This document shows, piece by piece, positions 38,003 through 50,432 of a DNA stretch of 64,000 nt. The stretch comes from Circinella umbellata (Eukaryota; Mucoromycota; Mucoromycetes; Mucorales; Lichtheimiaceae). Made by a program: the position numbers and the translations under genes. A model generated the notes under the pieces. The model saw only the letters and a program-made list of their open reading frames with translations, was not told the origin of the DNA and searched no databases. Position 1 is the stretch's first letter, and every line of letters starts with the position of its first letter. The DNA is taken from positions 930,001-994,000 of the forward strand of contig JAIWNF010000003.1 in assembly GCA_025093555.1 (NCBI GenBank), given 5' to 3'.

Positions 38003-38716
38003 TTACTGAATAAGTCTATGGTCAGAATCAAATTTTTCAAATTTAAACTGATCAAATGTTCCTGAGGCAACAATGTAACCTCCTGCTGGAATAATAGGGT
38101 AGAACGTATCACCAGGAGTTTTCCCTTGATCCTTTATATACGAAAGCTATACATTTATTGATATTATACGTAGGCAGAAAAAAAAAACTGTTAGAAACAC
38201 GTATATGACACGCTAATGCTGTTTGTGGTTATCATAATAGGCTTTATTTTTTGTAAAAAGGATACGTATTATCATTGATCACACTAGTTTAGTAGTAATT
38301 ACAATAATAGACTACTATATGATTATAGTTGTAAGGTACATACCACAAACTTGCAAGAATTGTCTCGACTTCCGCCTTTACTACAATCATTACTACTATA
38401 AGGACAGCACTCGGATGTACCAGGCTTTATATTGCGATGTTGAAAACGACGACTAAATGATGTATTTTAAATAAAATGGTTATTAGTATAAGCTGTCTGG
38501 GTACATCACCCGTTATTGATAATAATAATAAAACGACAAGTGTCATAATTTTACATACCCTCTTGTATTGGCATGTATAGCTTGACCAACAATTTGCATA
38601 GCAAACAATTCTGTGTCGTCACTCATCTTGTTATAAATACAATATGAATAAACATAATAATGAGACAAAATAAAAGCAAATGTTATAATAAAAGATAAAG
38701 GTAATGCGTAAATCAT
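38003..38716 (-). CDS. Small secreted cysteine-containing protein, family member 3
   Basis: Exons 38559-38716, 38344-38452 and 38003-38146 give 136 residues. A signal peptide (MIYALPLSFIITFAFILS) is followed by YSYCIYNKMSDDTELF, then RRFQHRNIKPGTSECCPYSS and NDCSKGG, a third-exon core with IIPAGGYIVASGTFDQF, and a final HRLIQ. Intron phases (2, 0) match the other members. The Cys before AGGY seen in members 1 and 2 is Pro here, and an extra Cys (NSCKF) appears near the second intron. It is the nearest relative of member 4 at both protein and intron level. Function unknown; probably extracellular. Confidence 0.78.
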
Positions 38717-40057
38717 ATTGTTGTAAGGTAGTAATAGTAATAATAGTATTAGTGGTGCTGTAATGGGGGATATAACATACAGCAAAACAAAAAAAAAATT
38801 ATATATCAAAATACTTTCTCGCTTTTTATTATTTTTCGTCTTTTTATATACATCGCCTTCAAAAAGTTTCAGTTTTATAGTTATCCTAGGTACCTAGTTG
38901 TCAAAAATTCCTTTTTTTAAGCAGCTAGCCAATGATGGAAATGTAATTATACATATGCCAAAAATATAACAAAATCAATAATGTTGTCTATATTAGCTTG
39001 GAAAATAAATTTGAAAACAAAGAAATTTGTATGTTTTCTTGTCGTTATCGGTACAGTAGTTAATTATTTATATATTTGATTGTGTTGGTAAACACGCTGT
39101 TTTTTCTGGGCATCATTACTTTAATTTTAAACAATAATCAGTCCTCATTCTTTTTTTTTTTTGTGAGGAATATAATTACTTTTTTTAATACCTTATCTTG
39201 TCTGTCATAAATCGATCAAAATAGAAATCAATAAAATGAGTGCATATGCTATGGTACTCTATTAATGCTTTAAAATAGATCATCTTATACTACATGCGTG
39301 TGTTTGGCAACAAGAACATTGAAATGTAATCTGAATAAATACCAAGTTTAATTCACTGGTTAAAGTCAACTGTGTAAATGAAGTAGTACAGTATCATATG
39401 GCATATGACTTGTTGTCACTCATCATGTATATATCAATACGTATCAATATATTCGGATTTCAGTGTATCTCGAATAAAAAGTCTTTCGAACCTTTTTACA
39501 ATATCGATTGTTTTTTCTAAACTTAAGTTACTTTAAGTTCATATTTGTTGCATAGTTTGGTCAGTCTCTATAGTAACAACATTATCAAAAAAATAGTTTA
39601 TACGTATGTACGTACTCTCTATTGGGTCTACAGACATAGTCATTTATTATATATTATGTTTTAACCCCAACAAAACAAATGAAAATCATATATAATACAA
39701 TCATTTTTCTTTAAATAGGTACTACTGTCCACATTTGAGGAACTGTACAGATTTAGTGAAATACCCGTTTAACTTTTGAGATTTATTAGCTAGAACCTAT
39801 CGTACATAACATACATGAAGATAAACTATAATTAGGTTTTAACCTTAAACAAGATAATAAATTGAAAGTTCTTTCAATGTAACCACTTCCTAAAGATAAA
39901 CATTTGCTACTGTGGATTTAACTTCTAGTGGTATGTAAAAAAAGCTTCAGTAATGTTTCTGAAATAGGTATTGACAATGAACTAGCGACTGGATCATCAA
40001 TTAATGCATTTATAACATAGTATAGATTAATATAGAGCATGTTGACCAGTTGTATAA

Positions 40058-40375
40058 ATGCGTAGATATATGGGTCTTTCCAACAGCACAGGACAATTAC
40101 AGTACATATTTGATTATGAAGAACTAGTACATGAAGAAGTTGAAAAAGAGGTAGACGAGGAAGAAGAAAAAACCATGTATGTGAAATTGATGAACAAGAG
40201 ACACTATTATCAACAATTTGTTGATATGCGTTCTCTTGATCACAAGAATGAGTTAGATGTTTTTATTTGCTACATACTCGAACGAATTAAAAAATTAGAG
40301 AGAGCTGAGACGACGTTTAAACAAGCTTGTATTATTAACTTTACCAATCAAAAAAAAACACTTTTGATACAATAG
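40058..40375 (+). pseudogene. Uncharacterised open frame inside a decayed repeat
   Basis: An open frame of 105 codons rich in Glu/Lys (YEELVHEEVEKEVDEEEEK, then RHYYQQFVDMRSLDHKNE). A diverged, frame-broken copy of the same DNA lies at about 51087-51470. No known domain is recognised. With one decayed and one open copy it is more likely a repeat-derived relic than a host gene, but a young gene cannot be excluded. Confidence 0.35.
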
Positions 40376-40974
40376 AGTAAAAAGATTATTATTATACGTA
40401 CCTTTGATAAATGTTATTTGGGCACATTCACTGGATGTCGGTTTTACAAGAAATTACTGTATTCTTTTATTTTCCACCTATTAAAAAAAGAGCTTTTAAC
40501 CATGTTTAAATGGCTTCACATAGAAAGAGAACATATTGACTTTTATTATACATACGTATTAAAAGGAAATTTAAACAAATACATTAGTTAGGTTAGTTGA
40601 TAAAGTGAGTGGTAGACGATTTGCGAACAACAGAATTTGGTCGGTCTGGAATAAAGTTAATGAATTGTCCAATTTCTTTATCACTTAGACCGATAGCAAT
40701 TATCCATTTTATTGAATAAACAAACTACTGTACAGATGTTGTCAAAATAAACTTTTTGAATCGATTTTTGTCATAATATGATAAGAGCCAATTTTATTCT
40801 ATACGTATAAATGGTGTTGATTTTTTATATATTTATTTACTCTATAATGTATAAGATATTTATATTTGCTGCTTACAAGCTATTGTCTATATGTATTAAA
40901 CAAAAAAAATCAAAGTAAATGTGGTTTCGATACAGGTATACCCACTTTGTCTATTTAGTACGATTCTTGTGCGT

Positions 40975-40976
<2 letters not shown>

Positions 40977-41019
<43 letters not shown>
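40977..41019. repeat. Poly-T tract of 43 bases
   Basis: An uninterrupted run of T on the plus strand, 28 bases beyond the stop codon of family member 4, hence a poly-A tract on the coding strand. The homologous place in copy A has no such run. Confidence 0.95.
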
Positions 41020-41023
<4 letters not shown>

Positions 41024-41047
41024 ATTATTGATCTAAGTGCTTGTTGA

Positions 41048-41755
41048 TTAAGTAAGATCTGTTTTAGCGAGAAGATGATGATCAGCATTGAACCTTTTCA
41101 ATTCAAAATTATCAAATGTTCCTGTGGCAACAATGTAACCTCCTGCTGCAATAATAGGGTAAGAAATGTCACCAGAAGTTTTTCCTTCATCCTTTGTGTA
41201 CGAAATCTATATATACAATTAATAAATTTTATAGTTAAAAAAAAACGTCAAAACTATGTTTATGCCACACAAATATACAATTAGCATTTCTTTGTTCTTT
41301 CTGTTAAAAGAAAGAGGACATTATTATTGATTATACTAGTAGTATATATGTATATATGTATAACTATAAGATTAATACCTTGAATCTCACAGGCATGTCC
41401 TTACTTCCTTTTCTACTACAATCATTACTACTATAAGGACAGCACTCGGATGTACCAGGCTTTATATTACGATGTTGAAAACGACGTCTACAGGATGCAT
41501 TTTCATAGATCATTATTGTTAGTACATACTGTAATATGGGTACATCACACGTTGTTGATAATAATAATAAAACGATAAGTGTCATAATTCTACATACCTA
41601 CTTGTATTAGCGTATCTAGCTTGCCCAATAATTTGCACAGCGAACAATTCTGTGTCGTCACTCATCTTGTTATAAATACAATATGAATAAGCATAATAAT
41701 GTGACAAAATAAAGGCAAATGTTATAATAAAAGACAAACGTAATGTGTAAATCAT
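41048..41755 (-). CDS. Small secreted cysteine-containing protein, family member 4
   Basis: Exons 41598-41755, 41379-41487 and 41048-41206 give 141 residues. A signal peptide beginning MIYTLRLSFIITFAFILS precedes YSYCIYNKMSDDTELF, RRRFQHRNIKPGTSECCPYSS, NDCSRKG, IIAAGGYIVATGTFDNF, and a tail HHLLAKTDLT that is five residues longer than in member 3. Exons 1 and 2 have exactly the same lengths as in member 3, and even intron sequences are similar, so the two arose by a recent segmental duplication. The second donor (GTATTA) is weaker than in member 3 (GTATGT). Confidence 0.78.
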
Positions 41756-43388
41756 ATTGTTGTAAGGTAGACAGATAATGAATAATAAATTGCAATAGTA
41801 ATAGTAGTATTAGTAGTGTTGTGATGGGAGATATAACATACAGCAAAACAAAAAATATAAGTATATATCAAAATCCTTTGCCTCTCATTATTTTTCGTCT
41901 TTTGTATATTTTCTTCAAAAGGCTTCATTATTTTGATCAATTTATCTTTGGTAACTTGTCGATGATGAATATATGATTATACATGAAGACAAAAATATAA
42001 TGAAGTCAATAATATTGACTTAACTTGGAAAATAAATTCCAAAAACAAAGAGATCAGTATATATCCCTTCATCATTCTTAGTTAATCATTTATAACATTT
42101 GATTGTGCTCGTACATTCGTTGCTTTTCCTGGAACAAAGAAGGTCATGGATATACGGATAGACATAAATTACTACTCTAATTTTCAACAATAATCAGTGC
42201 CCATCATTATTATTATTTTTGTGAGGCAGGTATAATTATGTTTTTTTGACTCTTTATTTTATCTGTTGTAAATTAATTATTCTAAAATATAATAACAATT
42301 TTGTATATACAATAGTCTGATTTAATAAGACTCTAAAATATATCACCATGGCAAAATGTTATGATAATTATATGTACGCTACATAGATACTTCAGCAAAA
42401 GACATTTGTTTCGTTTTGTAAAGTTAGTATCATACGTATTTCTACTAGAGTAATATCTTTGGTAAGAGCATATAAATGAAATCTACGTAAACAAAGATCC
42501 ATTGATTGAATTCAATTGTGTATGTAGCAATCTTATAACAAATGATTTTTGCTGTCAACCATCAATGTGCATATTCGGATCTTTAAGTGTCTTGTATATA
42601 AAAAAAACTATTGAAGATGCTTTAAGTTCGTAGTTCACTCAGTCTCAAAAAATATATTACCTAACGTATACACATGTTTATTCATTAGAAGGGTCTAGAA
42701 ATCAAACAGAACGATTGAAAATAATATGATATATCATGTTGACGAATTAATTCAATCATTTCGATATACTGTATATATATATACCCATGTACATAGTAGT
42801 AGGTGCAATGAAATTGTATTCAAACTTTCCCCAAGTCATATGTTTGTTGTATTATATTACATATTATCAACTTTAAGAATAGAAAAACAAAAAAAAAAAG
42901 AATATGTATTGTATGTAATAAAATGTGTATGTGAGTATGTGTGCTAAAACGAAAAAAAAAAAAAGAAATAAAGAGGTAAGAGAGAATATTGTGTGAATAG
43001 GTAATAAAAGAGCTCAAAGTAAAGGGGGGAAAAAGTATATTCATATTATATATATAAGAAAGAGAAACCAAAAGAAAGAACTCCAATCGTAAACATCGAA
43101 AATAATAAGAACGATACATAACAAAAACAAAAAGTTTTCTTTTTCTTTCTTTTTTGTAATAATCTTTGAAAAAAAAAAGAACTATATATATATAATATAA
43201 TAGAATAGAATATAATATTATCAATTGCATTCTGTTTTCGTCGTATATTTATGTGAGTTTGTGTTATATATATGTGTGTGTGTGTATGTGTTTGTGCGAG
43301 AGTGTGTATGTCATTGTTGGTAGTTTGGTTGTTGTAGTTATGGTTGTTATGGTTGTTGTTTATAATATAACGAGAAAATGAATTTCTT
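41756..43388. other. Intergenic, family member 4 promoter and GSK3 3' region
   Basis: Contains the right flank of duplication copy B up to about 42330, then AT-rich DNA with A-runs, and (GT)n-rich sequence at 43260-43320 near the GSK3 3' end. Open frames at 42726-42947 and 42820-43230 are low-complexity. Confidence 0.5.
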
Positions 43389-45400
43389 TTAACGCAGTGA
43401 TTTGTGTTTCATTTCAGAAGGTGACAATGGTTGAAAGTTATGGACATCAATACCACGAGATAAGAGTTCAGCTTCAATATGTGGTGGAACCAATTTGTCA
43501 ATTAATTCTGGTTTTATTGACAGTTCTATATAATAATACAATTAATAAGTTATAATTATTTTTCGCATATTTAAATTAAATTAATTCTTTTTATTACCAT
43601 GAGCAGAGAAATCAAATAATCTTGGTAATGGTTTTTCATTTGACAACCGAGTTTCTGGATCACGAAGTTCATCAAAGAATGGATGAGCCATTGCATCAAT
43701 AGCGGTTAATCTCTTTAAAGGTGCATATTGCAATAATTGACTAATAAATTCAATTGCTTCAGGTGTTGCCCGTGATCTAAAGATCTACACAAATATGTAC
43801 ATACATAAATAATAAAGTTAGAATATAGTTAGATTATTATCATTATGACACACACATATGAATAAATAAATAGTAATTTAAAAACATAATAACAATAATA
43901 ATATATACGAAACATGAAAAATAAAACAACCTTCATTTACATTCCCCCCCCCTTTAAAGTAACAAAATAAAGTAAAAAACTAACCTTGGATAATGGATGC
44001 GGCTTTATTTGCGGGAATCGATGATCGGTATAATTCGGATTCATAGCTAATAATTGATCTTTAGAAGGAGTACCTAGAACTTTGATAATCTCGACCAATT
44101 GATCAATACCACTTTCACCGGGGAACATGGGTTGACAAAGAATCAATTCTGCCATGACACATCCTGTTGACCAAATATCAATATTGACTGTATAATTTGT
44201 TGCTCCAAATATCAATTCAGGAGCTCGATAATATCTTGAACAAATATAGGATACATTAGGTTCACCAGCTACAAGTACCTTGGCACTATATAGAATCAAA
44301 ATTAAAAAAAAAAAAAAGATGAGCATATTTATATACATCTATAATAAGCACACACAGAGATTCTTCCTTTCTTCATTGTTTTTCCCATTTATATATAGAT
44401 ATATTTTTACCTTCCAAAATCACAAAGTTTAAGTATACCACTTGCAGGATCCAATAACAAATTTTGAGGCTTGATATCACGATGACAAATTCCAAGAGAA
44501 TGAATATAAGCAAGTGAACGTAATAATTGATAAGTATATAGTTTAACATGCAAAATGGGAATAGTTTGTTTTGCTTTTGCATATTGACGAGATGCCCGAT
44601 AGACTGTTTCAGGAACGTATTCCAATACCAAATTAAGATAAACTTCATCCTTCTAATAATTAAGATTGTGGTTTTTGTTTTTGTAAAATGAATATACACA
44701 TATAGCCTCTTTTTTTTTATACTAGAATCACTTAGGGAGAAAGAAGAGGAGGCGGGGGGGGGACTAAAGAGAACAAAACTATAACTAACCTTCGCATCAC
44801 CATGACTATAGAAATAGGCTTTGAGCGATACAATATTTGGATGGGAAACACTTCGCATGATTTGTAACTCTCGGTTCTATTATAATTGATCATGTGTAAC
44901 ACATACACACACAATATATATACATCCTTTTTTAATAACCAATCCCAATTTCAAATCTAAAGATAACTTTTGGTTTTTTTTTTATCATATTTTGTTAATC
45001 ATTTACCTTGAACCGTCTATCCTGCAATACTTTCTTAATAGCAACTTCTTCACCTGTACGTAATAACTTTGCTTGATATACAACACCAAATGATCCATTA
45101 CCAGCTACCTTATGATTAGAATAATGAAGTTGAATGTCTTGACCTGTTTTACCATCTTTGGCTGCCACCTTAATAACTTTTAGAGGATCAGCATCACCTA
45201 TATATAATAATAATTATGATTTGAAAGAAAACTCTTTGGGTTAAAAAAAAACAAAAAACAAAGAAACAAAAACACTTATAAACTGACCAACTTTTTTTTT
45301 TTTTTTTTTAGAAAAAAGAAAGAGAATACATCTGTATTCTTTGTATAAATATTTTACGTTTACCAATTATCTTTAAACCACTCATTGGGCCGTGCGCCAT
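43389..45400 (-). CDS. GSK3: Glycogen synthase kinase 3
   Basis: Seven exons (45364-45400, 45007-45197, 44790-44876, 44411-44652, 43985-44285, 43598-43784, 43389-43525) give 393 residues. The kinase core is complete: [14 protein letters not shown] (glycine loop), EEVAIKKVL (Lys), [25 protein letters not shown] (catalytic loop), LCDFGSAK (DFG), and the activation loop [17 protein letters not shown] with the regulatory Tyr of GSK3. [15 protein letters not shown] and [17 protein letters not shown] follow. It phosphorylates primed Ser/Thr substrates in glucose, stress and cell-fate signalling. The N-terminal extension is very short ([13 protein letters not shown]) and lacks the Ser9-type inhibitory site of animal GSK3, as in other fungal forms. 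A TATA-poor, GA-rich region lies upstream. Confidence 0.95.
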
Positions 45401-46283
45401 ATTGTTATTATTTTTATTGTGTTATTAGAAAGAAATAAGAAAGAGAAAGAGAGATAAAGAGAGAGATAAAGAGAGTTCGGACTACAGGTTCAAGTTTAAA
45501 ACATGTGTAAGTAATTAATATTGTTATTATAATACGCGAATGTGTAAAAAAAAATAAAAAATGAAAAATAAAAAACAAGGGAGAAGGTATGTGTTAAAGA
45601 GGCAAAAAGGGGAGAGAAGTGGAAAAAGAAGAAGAGGAGGAGGGAGTGGGGGGGGAGGGAGAAAGGCATCTGTTTAATAATAATAAGAGTAAAAAATAAA
45701 ATGCTGAGCCAGCATCTAATTTTGTACCTAATTACAACTACAACAATAAAGTACGTATATTTTTAAATGCCCCAAACCTATTTACAGTTTAAAAAAAGAA
45801 AAATGGTACTTACTCTTTAATTGTTTTATAGTTCAAATTGGATTATGAATTAGAAAAAAGAAAAGAAAAGTTATTATTGACTAATAATAATAAGAGAAAA
45901 TTGTGTGAGGTGAGTGTAATATTATTAATAAAAAAGTGGTGTGTTTGAAAATAATATGAAGAAAAAGAGAAAAAGAGAAAAGAGAGAGAGAGAGAGAGAG
46001 CTTCTTTCTCCCCTCTTCCTCATCACTTCTTCACTCATTCACACCCGTCCCCCCCACCCCCAACTAACCATCCCCCCCTCCTTCTTTTTCCACTCTTTGG
46101 TTGACACCACGAGTAAAAAATACGACTGCTGGTTCATTGTCACACCTAAAAAAAAAAGGTCATTTGATAAATCCCGCGGATGATCTGATATTTATACTTT
46201 TCACACGTAATTTGTTTTTTCTGTTTTATATATGCATATATATATATATATATATATATTTGTTTGTTTTTTTTATTTATTTA
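45401..46283. other. Intergenic, GSK3 promoter with GA and polypurine tracts
   Basis: Purine-rich blocks lie at 45428-45475 and 45598-45665, and an (AG)n run at 45981-46000 next to a C-rich stretch (46040-46080). A (TA)n run is at 46238-46260 near the YAK1 3' end. Open frames here are repeat-driven. The tracts may affect GSK3 promoter structure (inference). Confidence 0.5.
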
Positions 46284-46761
46284 TTATTGAACAGAAGGTT
46301 GTCGATATCTCATCCCATTATTTTCTTCATTTGTCATTGTTAATCCAACTAGTGATGAACGTCTTGAACCACGATTGGATTGAGGAATGTTGGTAGCTGT
46401 GCTGATACCAGCAATAGAAGCTTCTTTAACATTGGATTCAACAGGCGATAAAGGAGGAGTACCCATTTCATTTATTACAGCTTTTTTATTCTTATTAATA
46501 ATTTCTTGGTCTTGAAATTGGTCTGCTTTATGTTGAGGTGATATTTGATGACCTTTATCTATGCCACATATACACCAATTCGACATGTCTTCTTGTTTTA
46601 TTAATTCCGTTGATTTTAGTTGTTCTTGAGGCTGTTTTTGCTCTTGCTGATTTTCTAGTAATGATACATCATGCGATTTTGATATTGATTTTCTAGGAGT
46701 ACTGGTATCATTACTATCAGAAACTATAGAAGCAGTAGTGGTAGTGGCAGCTGTAAGCGTG

Positions 46762-46803
<42 letters not shown>

Positions 46804-49057
46804 TCTCTTTTACTATTGCCATGTTCCTTTTGATTTGTTGCAAAAGTTGCATAATCGCCCGTGATAAATGGATGGTATTTTGCTTCATGGGGCGTCATTC
46901 GTCTCATCGGATCAATTTGAAGAACTTGCTTTAAAAAATCAACTAAACATTTTCGTTTCTTCATTTCTATTTTACAAAATATACATTATTATTTTTTTCT
47001 TTCTTAACAAGTAAACAGTAATATATTCTTTACCTTTGCTTTTATCCTTTTCACTCATATGTTTTCGAGGCATTGGATAACTTAAAATAAGTTCTTCAAT
47101 ATTTGTAGTTGCAAAATATTTTTTACCCACTTTTTCATTTTTATTTTCATCATCCATGTATTGATGTCTACTTTTCAAGGTATATTTGATTTTGCCATCT
47201 TTTTCTATACGATTAAAAAATCGTTTTGAATTTCTTCCTTGTTCAGTCATGTAGATAGGAGGTGATCTAAAAAAAAAGAAAGATGAGCCGATTGAATGTT
47301 ACACAAAAAAGACCCATTTATGCCGCTCCCCTATATCTTTTTTTTTTTTACCCAAGTGAATCGATTATGCGTGACAATTGATTATATTCTGAACTGCCCG
47401 GAAAAATAGGTAACCCTAAGAATAATTCAGCCACTAATAAAAATAAAAATAAAGTTAATATTTATACATAGTATATAAAAAAAAAAGAAAACTTATTCTC
47501 TTTTCCTAATTTTCTTTCTCTTTACCTATACATCCAAATGACCACATATCAATTGCATTGGTATATTTTATACCGAGTAAAACTTCTGGTGAACGATAAA
47601 ATCGAGATTGGATATAAGTATATAAACGATTGGATCTATGACATGCCGAACCAAAATCAATGACTTTGATACCAGGCGATTCCAAATTTTTCAACAAAAT
47701 ATTTTCAGGTTTCAAATCACAATGAATAATTCCTGCTTCCTTGAGAATAATTAATACATCAACAATCTGAGCGGATAAGACCCGAACCAAATTAATGGAT
47801 AATCCACGAAACTTGTTTTGCTTGATCAATTCATATAAATTGACTGATAATAACTCAAATACAAGACAAAGATGATGTCTATATGTAAATACATCAAATA
47901 GTCGTAAAATATGATGCTGTCCGTCTGGATCCCATTCATTGTTAAGCTATATTTGTAATTAAATTGATGTATGAGATGTATATTACTTATATATATATAT
48001 ATTATCTAACAAAAAGAAAAAGATATAATACAAACGTGTTTTAAAATATCCACTTCTATCATGCTCTGTTTAAGGTATGCCGGTTTATTCTTAATTACTT
48101 TTACACCAACCATTTGACCCGTTGAAATATCTAAACATTTAACGACTTGACCAAATGTACCTGATCCAAGCATTTCTCGTACAACATATCTATTATATAA
48201 ATTGTAACCTTAATTAAAAACTTTCTTTTTCTCTTGAAAATAATAATAATAAAAAATACATACGCATTTCCATTGTCAGAACATGTATCACCCAAAACAC
48301 AATTGACATAAAGAATTAAATCCGAATTCTCGTTATCATAATTACTATTTTTACAACCCAAACTTGGCTTTGTAAGGACTCGTCTTGGATTTTTTGTTGA
48401 ATCATACCGAAATGTTGGGTTTCGTTTTAAATATGTATTCCGTAATAATACTGTCATGGCAATAACCGGCTAATTTTTTAATTTTTTATTTTTTGACAAG
48501 TTAATTTTTTGTTATTTAGCCAATTTCATTCTTTTTTTCCACATTAAATTTTTTTTTACCTTTGTTTTTCTATTTTTATTAATATCTTGTTTTCCTTTTT
48601 CTTTTTTCGGTTGATGCTCATGATGATCATCATCTAAATTATAAGGAGAAGGTGAAGATAAAGGTGTATGGAATGCACTAAGATGTATATGCTGTGGTGA
48701 ATAGTGATCTTGACCTTGTATGGTTGTTGCTACGGAATATATTGTGGATGGTGGCGATAATGGATCAATTGAATTATCTGTTGAAGTTGATGTTACTGTG
48801 TTTGTTGCTGTTAATACATTATGTTGTTGTTGTTGTTGTTGTGGCTGACTTGATGTATTACCAATAGTATTATTATCTTTATTACTATGACTACGTCGGT
48901 TGCTATCCATATCCGTATTGGTATTATGCTTATTGAATTTATTATGCCAACCTAATACCCCACTCCAACTTTTTCGTCTTGACCGATGTTGTGGTGAATC
49001 ACCATGGGAATCAGTTGTTGGTGTTATTAATTCTCGTTTTTCAAAATGTCGACGCAT
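46284..49057 (-). CDS. YAK1: DYRK-family protein kinase Yak1
   Basis: Seven exons (48560-49057, 48264-48469, 48036-48189, 47526-47946, 47352-47433, 47034-47266, 46284-46966) give 758 residues. A disordered N-terminal region (poly-Gln, RRKSWSG) is followed by the DYRK kinase domain: REMLGSGTFGQVVKC, GVKVIKNKPAYL, LVFELLSVNLYELIKQN, IIHCDLKPENILL, VIDFGSAC, and activation loop YTYIQSRFYRSPEVLLG with the Tyr-x-Tyr autophosphorylation site. FGCIVAELFLGLPIFPG comes next. The kinase insert after PPIYMTEQG is long and Lys-rich. The C-terminal tail is Thr/Gln-rich and ends RYRQPSVQ. Yak1 restrains growth downstream of PKA/TOR signals and promotes stress responses (yeast knowledge). RRKSWS is a PKA-type site (motif only). 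A Thr run encoded by a triplet microsatellite lies at 46762-46803. Confidence 0.92.
46762..46803. repeat. Triplet microsatellite coding poly-Thr in YAK1
   Basis: A pure 42-base GTA-type triplet run on the plus strand, read as ACT (Thr) codons on the coding strand, gives about 14 threonines in the kinase C-terminal tail. Confidence 0.92.
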
Positions 49058-49394
49058 GAATGGAATCTCAAAATAAAAAAAATAAAATAAAAAATAAAAA
49101 ATAAACCGAACCCCCAAAACCTTTTTACTTCACATTCTTCTTTCATACAACTTTTTTTTTTATTTTCTGGGGGGAGGGATGTTTGAATGAGTGGAGAACC
49201 AAAAAAAGTTCCAATCAAATTGACAGAATAAATTCTGTTTTGCATTAAAAAAGTCACGTTTCACATTTTTTTGTTGGAAAAGAAGAGCGGTAAAATTATT
49301 GTTTAAAAAGAATGAGAGATATACATTGTCTCTTTTTTTTTTTACTTTTTGTTAATGGGAGAGAGTGAATGATGTGTATGTGTTGTGCTTGTTA
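49058..49394. other. YAK1 promoter / SEC22 3' region
   Basis: A 337-base gap between two leftward genes, with G-rich (49170-49180) and T-rich tracts. No gene. Confidence 0.5.
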
Positions 49395-50432
49395 TTAAAA
49401 CAAGTAATACCTAACCAACAATACACCCAAGATAACAGATACAATAATGGCAGGTGGGCCATATTTTCGATAAAGTGCTTGTAAATTAAGATGACGTGCC
49501 TTATCTTTAAACATTTTAGCACTGTCCTTTAACTCTCCTGAAATATGACTCATTCCTATTAAAAAAAAAACAATTATATTGCATTTTTCATTAGAAAATA
49601 TTCTCCATTCCTCTTATAATTTCAATCCATTACTTACGATCCAAACTATCTCCACGCCACAAAAGATCTTCCATATTTTTGGTCATGATACGAGTTACAT
49701 CCTGTAAATCTTCATTCAACTTTGTCAAATTGTTTTGTGTTCGTGTGTCTTGGTATATTTTCTTTGTCTTTTGCATGAATGAATCTATAATATTAATTTT
49801 TAGTATAAAAATTATATATTTGATCTACCTATACAAAGACGACAGATATGTATATATATATATTTTAACTTACCAAACTTGACGAATGCATAAGGTCGTA
49901 ATCCAGGCTTCTCAGCTTCATTTCCATAACTCATGTTAAATTCCTTGGCTAATTCTTCAAGATAACTAAATGCCAATTTACGAGGATATGACTTGTCACA
50001 AATGCAAAGATGACATACACTTCCTTCAATAATGTAACTAAAAGAAGTCATATAATCGAGTTAAAATAGCTAATATATATATATAAAAGCCGTATTTTTT
50101 TTTCTTCCCTTACGTGTAAAACACACTATTAGAAACTTTCTCTCTTTTTATTGACTTACTGAAAAACATAAGGTCCAGATTCAATAGAACATCTCGGTTC
50201 TGAATTGACATTAAGTCGTTTAAAAATACTTTTGGCTTGTCCCTTATATTCTGCCAATTCTGTCTCAATCTATATTTTTTTATATAGATAATTCCATTAA
50301 ACATAAGAACAAAAAACAAAAAACGATGAAGAAAATGTTCAATATTATTTATCGTATTACCTGTTCGTCATCCATACTGGCAGCCAATGGCAAACCATCG
50401 GAAACTCGAGCAATAATGGTGGTTTTTACCAT
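49395..50432 (-). CDS. SEC22: R-SNARE Sec22 (ER-Golgi vesicle SNARE)
   Basis: Five exons (50361-50432, 50160-50269, 49874-50037, 49638-49784, 49395-49555) give 217 residues, the usual size. The N-terminal longin domain starts MVKTTIIARVSDGLPLAASM and includes CSIESGPYVFHYIIEG. The SNARE helix has LNEDLQDVTRIMTKNMEDLLWRG, with Arg at the zero layer, the mark of an R-SNARE. The C-terminal anchor is AIIVSVILGVLLVRYYLF. Sec22 acts in fusion between the ER and Golgi in both directions. The gene lies two genes from no other trafficking gene; SEC12, which acts earlier in the same pathway, is at 25.7 kb. Confidence 0.94.

Larger units (their letters stand above)
36900..39240. repeat. Segmental duplication, copy A
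   Basis: This stretch resembles 40550-42330 in the same orientation, including introns, the gene at 38003-38716, and flanks on both sides. Similar segments are at 36914 vs 40570, 37127 vs 40711 and 38960-39240 vs 42000-42310. Edges are approximate because divergence is high in the flanks. Confidence 0.75.
38717..41047. other. Region between family members 3 and 4
   Basis: Holds the promoter of member 3, the right flank of duplication copy A, a decayed repeat with an open frame (40000-40500), the left flank of copy B and a long poly-T tract (40977-41019). Otherwise AT-rich without genes. Confidence 0.55.
40550..42330. repeat. Segmental duplication, copy B
   Basis: Direct-orientation counterpart of 36900-39240, carrying family member 4. 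It lacks about 0.54 kb found in copy A and has a 43-base poly-T tract instead. Confidence 0.75.

Noticed and set aside
40977..41755. Family member 4 as a retrocopy because of the adjacent poly-A tract
   Set aside because: Both introns are kept with matching positions, so the copy arose through DNA, not through mRNA.
42820..43230. 136-codon minus-strand open frame
   Set aside because: Phe/Tyr/Leu-rich translation of AT-rich purine tracts, without any family feature.
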